This document shows, one piece after another, positions 18,991 to 25,538 of a stretch of DNA of 25,538 bases (positions are counted from its first letter, which is position 1; every line of letters starts with the position of its first letter). The DNA comes from Gnetum montanum. Lineage: Eukaryota > Streptophyta > Gnetopsida > Gnetales > Gnetaceae. Made by a program: the position numbers and the translations under genes. The notes under the pieces were generated by a model that had not been told where the DNA came from, made no database searches, and saw only the letters and a program-made list of their open reading frames with translations. The DNA lies in contig MNCI01002682.1 in the NCBI GenBank assembly GCA_015680685.1, positions 870,123-895,660 of the forward strand, read 5' to 3'.

Positions 18991-19603
18991 CCATTAGCTA
19001 GCGATTGCAGGAGTTCCAAGATGGATTTGGAAACATCATTCTCATTGGGAAATGTGCAAGAATTTGTACTATCATTATGTAATCAATTGTCAATCATTAT
19101 AATCATTGTTGCTCCTCATTGTATTATCATTTGTCCATTGTAAAGTGTGTTGTACTTCAAAGTGCAAGGATCAGCAAATGGATTTGCATTCATTACTTGT
19201 AATTGTTGTTCTCTCTTGTTGCCCTTTGGGGTTGATGTGGTTCTTGCAGGAAGGCATCTTGCTTGAGCTTGTTGAGATCCTACAAGATTAAGTGGTTGTG
19301 TAGTGCCACAACATTCTAGTGCATAGCTCAAGAACGTAAAGGTTGTGGAAGCTTGAAAACCACATTCTAAGCTTGTCAGGACCTTACAGGGTTGAGTGGC
19401 TAGTGTAGCATCACAACACTCCAAAGTGGACATTAGATATTGTATAGGGTATGGTATCCTTCAAATAACATTTGAGAGCAACAAATTTTGGAGGTGTGCT
19501 TGCAAACTATCCTCTAAGTGTAGATTACCCAAGTTGAGAAACCATGTCAAATTTGGTGTGTGTGCTTTATCTCAACAAATTTTAATTTGGAAAATTTGTT
19601 CAT

Positions 19604-19654
19604 CCCCCACCCGGCACCCACCCCATCCCACACCCTCCCCCCCCCCTTTCCCCC
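19604..19654 (-). repeat. C-rich tract, possible G-quadruplex on the - strand
   Basis: Eight runs of three or more C, including one of ten (19637-19646), lie in 51 bases. LTR 1 has only a single six-C run at the same place. On the - strand these are G runs with short spacers, the pattern expected of a G-quadruplex. Confidence 0.6.
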
Positions 19655-19678
19655 ACCTTCTAAGTTCAATGATACTCA

Positions 19679-20342
19679 AGGTCCACTAGTAGTAAGTTAT
19701 TACCTTAGTCCTACTCACTTCCTCCTAAAGGTCAAATGTAAGTTATCCAAACCCTAGTTAGGAATTTTTACTAAGTTGCATGTTTACTATGATTTTTTGC
19801 CATTATAGGTATGGTGAAATTTTTGAATTATAAAATATTTTGCTAGGTAGATACAACATTAGGCATGAATTTAATATTGTTTAGTAATGTAAAGTAACTT
19901 TCAAGCTCAAATTTTAAGCTTTATTTCAATTTTGTTGTGAGATCGAGAATCCCATCTCAAGTTTTGATTTTACAAGTTTTAAGGAAATTTTCAAATATAC
20001 AACTAGAGATCAAATGCATGCATTAATTTTGTAGTTTTCCTTATCGATATACTAAAAACATGTCAAAATCTAGGTTTTGCAATAGATTTTATGATAAAAT
20101 TAGGTAAATTTTGCAAGTTCAACATCACTGCTACAATGTGTTATGCAAAAACATAGCTAGGACATTGAATTTTATAATTTTATGTTTTTCTAAGCTAAAT
20201 CTATCAATTTAATTAAATAGCATTAATAAAAATATAGTGGAATCAACATTTTCATGAGTAGATTTGTAATCGTTTTTGCAAAATCATGAGAAAACATGAT
20301 TTTGGGGTATTTCTTGCAAAGAACATGATGCAAAATTATAGG
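19679..20342 (+). other. AT-rich sequence with a candidate 5' exon of the downstream gene
   Basis: Mostly AT-rich and without a clear gene. A short frame (19709-19737: SYSLPPKGQ plus two bases) ends at GTAAGTTAT. If spliced to the acceptor at 20801, it would complete an ATG and stay in frame with the exon there. The intron would be 1064 bases. This is weak, because the exon is short. Confidence 0.25.
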
Positions 20343-20700
20343 GTGATGTCACTCATCAAAAGTTCTTTTCAATGTAAAACATCAAGAATTTGATGTGGAG
20401 ACATGATTTTTTTACTAAACACCACTTAAGAAAATGATGATGTTATATGTAAAAGGAATCGACATAAAATGTTAAAGTTGTAGTTGTTTTTGCCAAATGT
20501 CTAATTTTATTTTTGACATTCCATATTAATTTATATCAATGTGAAATGTAAAAGCCGTAGGACAAAGAAAAGATTTGATGTGGATGTTTTTTCCAAACAT
20601 CTAAGTGTACAGGTGACATCCTACATCAAAGTCATATTCTCAATGTAAGATGTCAAAGTGATGAGTCAAGGTTCGATGTACCATGTAGAAAACTTAAGAC
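20343..20700. repeat. About four diverged copies of a roughly 80-100 bp repeat
   Basis: Recurring parts are 'gtgacatc..catcaaa', 'ctcaatgtaaaatgtcaaag', 'gatttgatgtgga' and 'ttttttccaaacatctaa'. Copies begin near 20343, 20430, 20512 and 20613. They are strongly diverged and lie just upstream of the first well-supported exon. Confidence 0.5.
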
Positions 20701-20801
20701 ACATAAGACTAAGGTAATTAAAGGATGTTTGAACATTTTAGTCAATATTTCAATGTGATATTATTATTATAACACTAAAACTATTATTTTTTCTGTTTCA
20801 G

Positions 20802-21281
20802 GAATGTCATAGTACTTAGGCTTCTCATGATTGAGCCTATCTACTTCTTTCTTTTCAATGAAAGAAGCATCATGTAGACGAAGTAAAGGAAGTTATGTTC
20901 AATCTTGAGCAAGCCTTTGTTTGATGACAACATGTTGATGTTGTTTAAGAAGTGGGCAAGAGAGGGAGCTATATAATTTTTACAGTTCTACATTATGCAT
21001 TTCCACATAGCCATTTGGACTAGGCTGGAAGAAGAGATGATTTTACAAGCCTTAAAGATAATACTTCCTAGATTCTCTGCTAATCTCATAGAGATCATCT
21101 TTGAACTATGATCTAATATTAAGGAATTATCCAAGGACATCATAGTATATAGAAAATGCTTGAACAAGTTGTGGAAAAGAAGAGAATATCAGCAATTCAG
21201 TATTGATAGCACATTGCTACTGGAAACTTAGATTTCTAGGGAAATGTCCAATCCACCAAGCTCTCATATCTTTGTTGAGAG
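20802..21281 (+). pseudogene. Exon block 1 of the unidentified gene
   Basis: Preceded by a strong acceptor (ttttttctgtttcag) and followed by a strong donor (gtaagt). The 160-codon frame has five stops, all C-to-T explainable. It reads 'VLRLLMIEPIYFFLFNE', 'FDDNMLMLFKKWAREGA', 'FYIMHFHIAIWTRLEEEM', 'LKIILPRFSANLIEIIFEL' and 'YRKCLNKLWKRREYQQF'. The last codon is split as AG/A across the intron. Confidence 0.65.
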
Positions 21282-21362
21282 GTAAGTTTGTAAGTTAAGA
21301 GTTAAGAAAAGATAGTCTTTTATTATCTAAAAAAAATAACTTTGGAAATCTTTTATGTGTAG

Positions 21363-21901
21363 ATTTAATGATCTAGATGCATAGAGTCTTAATCATTTGA
21401 TATTCTTTAAAAACTTATTACGAGATCTCTCCCAGCATCAAAATTGGATACCTCAAGTAATGTCCCATTTTGATATGTAATATAAGAGATTGAAAGTACA
21501 AAAGTTTTGGAATGAATAAAATAGTTGAGGATGGCTTCATTAACTATGGAATAAAGTCCATGAAGAAAACGTAAAGTGGCAAAAGAGGTCAAGGATCATC
21601 CTATGTTCAAAGGATAAGCAAAAGCTACTTTATATTTATGTATTTTATCAATTTTCTAAGAAGTTACATAGAAGATGAAGTTAGTGATAATGGTTTACGC
21701 TTACTTGTAGCTCAAATAAGCATTGATGACACCAAGTATATTGACATCATGGAAGTAGTGGAAGCATTTGAGGTGAGATACCCTAACAAGGTGCAAAGCA
21801 TTCACAATTGGCTCTTGAAGGAAAAGGGTTTAAGATATTTTGGGAAGTTCAATAGGGAAAGAATTTTGTATGCTTTGGGTGTTTGTACCCTAGCACAGTA
21901 G
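21363..21901 (+). pseudogene. Exon block 2 of the unidentified gene
   Basis: Starts after acceptor tttatgtgtag. It reads 'RFNDLDA', one TAG, then 'SLNHLIFFKNLLRD', 'HQNWIPQVMSHFDM'. After a one-base shift near 21500 it reads 'MNKIVEDGFINYGIKSMKK', one TAA, then on to 'SYIEDEVSDNGLRLLVAQIS', 'EVVEAFEVRYPNKVQSIHNW' and 'KEKGLRYFGKFNRERILYAL'. The final 87 codons (21638-21901) are open. Confidence 0.6.
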
Positions 21902-22032
21902 ACTGTGTAGGCCTAATAAAGAGTTATTCTATATCTAAAGTGATTTTTGTGATGCATGCAAACTAGAAAGAAGTGATTATCAATTGGGATCTAGCTACAC
22001 TAAGATATTGGTCGAGGTTCTAGGTGTAGGGA

Positions 22033-22632
22033 ATAAAGATTAATAGTTCAAAGCTAGATTTAGCAAAATTGCTGGTTGTAGAAGAATGAGAGGGGTTAGA
22101 AAAGAGGAATGACATTAATGTCCACAATGGGAGTAATGATCCAAGAAAGGATAGCCTACTAGGCACTAGTGATCTTTCAAGGAGTACTAGAAGAGATGAA
22201 GAAGTGGCCCTAAAAGAACAAAAGGGAAAGAGAAAGACAACAAGTAAGCATCTCAATTTTGGATTCTATTATGGGATAATAATGATAGTAACAATATTAT
22301 TTTTTCACAAAGAAGAAAAGTAAGTTGATGTTGCTTTAGAGGAAGACATTAGGCTATCATTGTGCTAACACTTGGGAAGTTTGATATTGGCTTATAGCAT
22401 TGGAGGTGGTTGTCTTTTAACATTAGCTTCAAAGACTAGAGAAGAGGTTAGGTCATTAGTGTATAACATTGAAGAACCCTGGAAGAAAATAAGTAATGAT
22501 GTAGAAGCAAAAAGGAAGGTAATTTTGAAGAAAACCTCTATAAATATGGAAAAAGAAAGAGCATCAAGAAAGAGGAAAATCTTTCTAAGAAGGAAATCTC
22601 CTCCAAGACTCCAAAAGTTAAAAGTCTCCTAG
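22033..22632 (+). pseudogene. Exon block 3 of the unidentified gene
   Basis: A frame of about 200 codons has three internal stops. It reads 'SSKLDLAKLLVVEE', 'NDINVHNGSNDPRKDSLLG', 'KEQKGKRKTTSKHLNFGFYY', 'LILAYSIGGGCLLTLAS' and 'KTREEVRSLVYNIEEPWKK', and ends in a basic stretch ('RASRKRKIFLRRKSP') that could be a nuclear localisation signal. Its link to block 2 may be an intron or a frameshift; no junction is convincing. Confidence 0.5.
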
Positions 22633-22721
22633 AAGTCATTAGTGGTGTAAATAAGTGTTTAGTAAATTTGTCATTTTTGCAATTTTTACACTAAGTATAA
22701 TTAACATGGTTTAATTTCTAG

Positions 22722-22851
22722 CTTTGATGTCACTAGAGAATGAAATTACGCTAACACTTACTTTTTTTACTACAAAAGCTACTCAAGATAGAAGAGCATA
22801 GGAATGGAAGGCAAAAAGATTACATTCTAACCTTCGTTTGATTCTTGAAAG
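22722..22851 (+). pseudogene. Exon block 4 of the unidentified gene
   Basis: Acceptor tttaatttctag and donor aag/gtaaaac flank 43 codons with one TAG ('MSLENEITLTLTFFTTKAT', 'EWKAKRLHSNLRLILER'). The last codon is split AG/G and continues in frame in block 5. The 67-base intron has ctaac followed by a pyrimidine run. Confidence 0.6.
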
Positions 22852-22918
22852 GTAAAACAAATGGGCTAAAGAGAGTATGATTTTTTTCTAACCTCTTTGA
22901 TTTAAACCTCAATGAAAG

Positions 22919-23094
22919 GGGTCAAGAAGAATAGGAGGGTGTAGATAGAGGAAGAGATGAACTACTAGAGTTCAAGATCCCTGCTCCAACTCCAACAAAT
23001 GTCACTCCACTAGCTAGAAAACCAATTTTGAGTAATGTGGAGGTTTACAAATGGATCAAGGATGTGACCAATTCTATGCATTTCACATCATATG
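22919..23094 (+). pseudogene. Exon block 5 of the unidentified gene
   Basis: A frame of 58 codons with one TAG. It reads 'GVDRGRDELLEFKIPAPTPT' and 'ARKPILSNVEVYKWIKDV', ending 'TSY' plus one base before donor gtgagt. Confidence 0.6.
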
Positions 23095-23177
23095 GTGAGT
23101 ATGAATGACATTACATCAAAATTTCATACATTGATTATTTTAACATTGAAAAGACTTAACCATTTTCTTCTCTTTGT

Positions 23178-23521
23178 GTAATGTCCCATCCCTTGTCAAG
23201 GATGGAAACAATTGTAAACAATGTAATTAACTTTCAAATGAAGGGGAACCTCATTATGAGGAGTTACGATTATTCATGTATCCCTAGGGAAAGGGTTTGA
23301 CCTATGCCATTTAAGGCTAGGTTTAGAGGTCATGCTAAGCATGGAGTTGCAGAGCTAGGATAGGCAAGTGATGGTAGTCAACTAAAGTAGGACAACAAGA
23401 AACTGATCACCCCTTTGGTAGGATAGCCTAACTGTGGTGGTAGTGTCAGATTGTCTATAAGGCTTAAGTGGCATAGGAAGATAACCCAGAGGACATTATA
23501 GTACTCTCTTCTATTAATACA
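23178..23521 (+). repeat. Possible insertion (solo LTR-like) inside an intron
   Basis: A block starting tgtaatgtcccatccc and ending attaataca looks compositionally different from the AT-rich intron around it. Its TGTA...TACA ends are LTR-like. No target-site duplication was found, so the call is tentative. Confidence 0.25.
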
Positions 23522-23671
23522 ATTTTTTCATTTTCCTCTTTTCATTCTTTAGTACCAATTATTTATTTACTAGTTATTTCATTTATTAAATATTTAAAAT
23601 GTTTCCAGTATATTATCTAAGAAAATGATGAATGCAATATATTAAGCAATCATATTTTTTATGACATCTAG

Positions 23672-23780
23672 AAATGGGATGTCATACTTTGCCAGAGATG
23701 AAAAGCAAAATATGGACTTATCTGAAGGATAAACAAATGATATTGGAAGGCTTGGTGGAAGATATGGAGATGGAGTTGAA
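23672..23780 (+). pseudogene. Exon block 6 of the unidentified gene
   Basis: After acceptor gacatctag, GAA is completed from the previous exon. The open frame reads 'EMGCHTLPEMKSKIWTYL', 'KDKQMILEGLVEDMEMEL' and reaches a possible donor gtaata. Confidence 0.55.
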
Positions 23781-23828
23781 GTAATATCCCTAGAAGAATC
23801 TAAGTTAGTAATGTTACTACTGTAGAAT

Positions 23829-24690
23829 AATGCTCAATTTTATAGATAAAAAATCTCATGGTCTATAGTTTAAAATACAAGAATAAAGATTAAGTTAGAA
23901 TAGGATCAAGTTACTTTCCATAATTCTGCAATAAACATTGATATAGCAATAGAGAAGATTGCTACTAATAAAATAAGTGCTACTCTTAGCTATGCTAAGG
24001 ATATGGGAGTGTTGGCCATAGAACATGCTAGCACCAATTTCATACTCTTAGATTTGTTTAAGAAAGAATGAAAGAAGAAATAAAAGCATAAAAGGAAAAT
24101 AAAGATGCTATCAAATGAAGTGTGACTATTGGAAATAGAGATCTAAGGCAGCAACATGATCAGATACAACCCTCCTTATCACACATATTGAATAGAAAGA
24201 AATAAAGCTATAGAATTCCAAAGGGCACAGATGAAGAGAAAGAAATCAACCTTAGGAATAAAATGCTCAATGATAAATCTAAGAAATTTAGTAATAGCAT
24301 GGAAAAGCTTAGGAAGGAAGCATCAAACTAATAAGATGTGGTACAAAAGAAAGTATCACAAGCTATTAAAAGAAAATAAAATTTTATTCATAAATAGAGA
24401 AATAAGAAGTCTATTTATGAAATAGTCCAAGCTAGAGGAATTATTTGAAGATTTTGCAAATAATGTAGTGTTTACCATACAAGAAGAGGAGCAAAGGAAT
24501 CCTAAAGAAAAACTCGCAATAGAAAGGGAAGATGATGATATTTCCTTAAAGGAGCTAAAGGCCTATAAAGAAGAGTGGGTAGCTATTCTATCAAAGATTT
24601 CAAGCTGAACATTTGACAAATAGCACACCACCAACTTGAGCTTGGAGGAGATAGAAGAGTGGATTTTGGAAATATAGAATCAAACATATG
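23829..24690 (+). pseudogene. Exon block 7 of the unidentified gene, Lys/Glu-rich
   Basis: One frame can be followed for about 287 codons with about a dozen stops, most or all of the C-to-T type. It reads 'NSAINIDIAIEKIATNKISA', 'LSYAKDMGVLAIEHASTNF', 'MWYKRKYHKLLKENKILF', 'KLEELFEDFANNVVFTIQEE' and 'ELKAYKEEWVAILSKISS', which looks helical and possibly coiled-coil. It ends 'NQTY' plus one base before donor gtaagc. Confidence 0.55.
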
Positions 24691-24784
24691 GTAAGCATAA
24701 AAATCTTAGGTGATCATTTCTCTTACGTCATTTGAATAATAAAATAAAATAAAACTAATCTATTTGTTTTGATCTTATGTGTAG

Positions 24785-24873
24785 ACCCTGAGGAAAGTAG
24801 CCAAAGACTAACATAAAAGCCAATTTTAATGCAAATTGATGAAGAGGTAGGAAAGGAAGCTACTAGATATTAA
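24785..24873 (+). pseudogene. Last exon block of the unidentified gene
   Basis: After acceptor cttatgtgtag, GAC is completed from the previous exon. It reads 'DPEESSQRLT', one TAA (CAA-type), then 'KPILMQIDEEVGKEATRY' and a final TAA at 24871-24873 followed by TAG. The 94-base intron before it has a ctaat string and a T-rich 3' end. Confidence 0.55.
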
Positions 24874-25255
24874 TAGGACTATTAAGTGTTATTTTTATTT
24901 TGGATTATTTCTACATCATTTGTGTATGATGCTAAAATTTTATAAAATGTTAAGTGTGTTTAATGTTGAAATAAGATGTTACATAAAGAAATTATGATGT
25001 GCATTAGTTGTACCAAAGTTTGAAGAAATAAAAAATCCTTTACATCAAGTTTAACTTAGCCATCTTTTACATACTAATAGCTAGAATCAACATGATGCAT
25101 TAAAGCTAACAAATACTTATTAAATTTACATTACCTACTAATAATAAGTGATTAATAGAAAAATTTTAAATAAAATCATAATGTCAATTTTTGTTCACTA
25201 ATCATCATTACTTGACAATAACAAACAATAAAAAATAGTTAAATAGAAATCCTAA
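24874..25255. other. Very AT-rich sequence without features
   Basis: No frame, repeat or recognisable element is visible. It ends abruptly at GC-rich LINE sequence. Confidence 0.6.
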
Positions 25256-25538
25256 CAAGCCTTAATAGACATCTACCGGTTGGCCGCCGAGTTAGGCCTG
25301 GAAATCAACCGCGCCAAGTCGGCGGCGCACTTCATTAATGTGGACCCGCAGGTGCAGCTTCGGGTGACCCAGACTCTGGCTGTGCAACCGGGGAAGCACA
25401 CCGACACGTACCTGGGCATCCCGCTGTTCCAGTGGGGGCGGACCAATTCCTGGACCCCCCTCCTGGCCAAGCTTGAGCGCCGCGTCAATCACTGGGCCAA
25501 CCATTTTCTCACGCGCAAAGGCCGTCTCCTCGTGGCCA
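25256..25538 (+). mobile_element. LINE (non-LTR) reverse transcriptase fragment, GC-rich, runs off the edge
   Basis: A frame open from 25256 (after TAA at 25253-25255) to the window end gives about 94 codons. It reads 'LAAELGLEINRAKSAAHF', 'DTYLGIPLFQWGR', 'LAKLERRVNHWANHFLTRKG' and 'RLLVA'. These match the end of plant LINE reverse transcriptases: 'SGL.IN..KS', 'YLG.PL', 'K...R...W....LS..GR..L'. The YxDD box would lie upstream and is absent, so the copy is 5'-truncated, as LINE insertions often are. GC content and CpG are far higher than in the rest of the window and no stop is present, so the insertion is recent or the piece is foreign. The two - strand frames here are shadows. Confidence 0.88.

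Larger units (their letters stand above)
14040..19678 (+). mobile_element. Tandem Sirevirus-like Ty1/copia remnants sharing an LTR
   Basis: The order is 3' internal end (14040-15422), LTR 1 (15423-16646), a short internal region (16647-18442), then LTR 2 (18443-19678). Both LTRs begin near TGTTGACC or TGTGGACC after a purine-rich 'aaagggagagat' or 'aatggggagat'. A primer-binding site TGGTATCA follows LTR 1. The two internal stretches share their 3' halves: 14130-14400 resembles 17290-17560, and 15380-15422 resembles 18400-18442. Repeated G-rich purine tracts ('aaaaagggggagaa') before the 3' LTR are typical of Sireviruses. No gag or pol frame survives between the LTRs. Confidence 0.78.
18443..19678 (+). 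repeat. Sirevirus-like LTR 2
   Basis: Aligned with LTR 1 from end to end. Differences worth noting are the loss of about 19-20 bases including the TATA box near 19033, and a C-rich expansion at 19604-19654. The 3' edge (19678) is estimated by comparison with the end of LTR 1 and may be off by a few bases. Confidence 0.78.
20802..24873 (+). pseudogene. Unidentified multi-exon gene, decayed (about 1000 codons)
   Basis: I do not recognise the family. Exon-like blocks on the + strand are joined by introns with GT...AG ends, and at four junctions the reading frame carries over exactly: 21281/21363, 22851/22919, 23094/23672 and 24690/24785. The introns are 81, 67, 577 and 94 bases, and some have a CTAAC or CTAAT branch-like string near the 3' end. 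The frames hold scattered TAG, TAA and TGA codons, nearly all one C-to-T or G-to-A step from CAG, CAA, CGA or TGG. At least one frameshift (about 21500) and an unresolved break (21902-22032) are present. The product would be hydrophilic, with a Lys/Glu-rich helical C-terminal half. It could be a host gene or an intron-bearing transposon gene. Confidence 0.6.

Noticed and set aside
19116-19433. - strand 105-codon open frame
   Set aside because: It lies wholly inside LTR 2, antisense, with no recognisable domain.
22020-22256. - strand 78-codon hydrophobic open frame
   Set aside because: Antisense to exon block 3 of the unidentified gene, whose + strand frame links to its neighbours.
25273-25504. 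Two - strand open frames in the GC-rich end
   Set aside because: They are antisense to the clear + strand LINE RT frame, and open frames are common in GC-rich DNA.
1-25538. rRNA, tRNA genes, bacterial operons, ribosome binding sites or phage features
   Set aside because: None was seen. The only tRNA-like strings are primer-binding sites of retrotransposons.

Overview
This window looks like gene-poor nuclear DNA of a land plant that has filled up with old retrotransposons. No intact protein-coding gene was found. The evidence for a plant is the element types: Ty3/gypsy elements of Athila-like and Tat-like character (the Tat-like one with two RNase H domains) and a Sirevirus-like Ty1/copia element. 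Almost every recognisable reading frame carries stop codons that one C-to-T or G-to-A change explains, and most of the window is CpG-poor, the usual result of long-term cytosine methylation. The species cannot be fixed. A large-genome plant (gymnosperm, fern or lycophyte) is a guess.

Layout. (1) 1-1892: CpG-richer sequence ending in a gypsy LTR (LTR A, 819-1892) with strong palindromes before its TATA box and three tandem stem-loops whose arms covary. It is probably the 3' end of a younger element. (2) 1893-7509: an old, inactivated Athila-like gypsy body on the + strand in the order gag-like, protease, RT, RNase H, integrase, closed by LTR B (6691-7509). (3) 7510-8690: LTR B is followed directly by a tRNA-Asp-type primer-binding site and gag-like coding, so LTR B is shared by two tandem bodies. 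(4) About 8690-13965: a 5'-truncated Tat-type pol on the - strand. The sequence downstream of its integrase holds three different minisatellites (29-30 bp, about 42 bp and 21-22 bp units). (5) About 14040-19678: a tandem Sirevirus-like arrangement consisting of the 3' end of one copy, a 1.2 kb LTR, a 1.8 kb internal region without gag or pol, and a second 1.2 kb LTR. (6) 20802-24873: remains of an unidentified multi-exon gene of roughly 1000 codons on the + strand. Four introns have GT...AG ends and keep the reading frame across the junction. (7) 25256-25538: a GC-rich, fully open piece of a LINE reverse transcriptase that runs off the window edge and contrasts sharply with the AT-rich DNA before it.

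The genes do not work together as a pathway. The region is a record of insertion, LTR recombination and mutational decay. The items most worth following are the unidentified spliced pseudogene, the covarying stem-loops in LTR A, and the GC-rich LINE junction.
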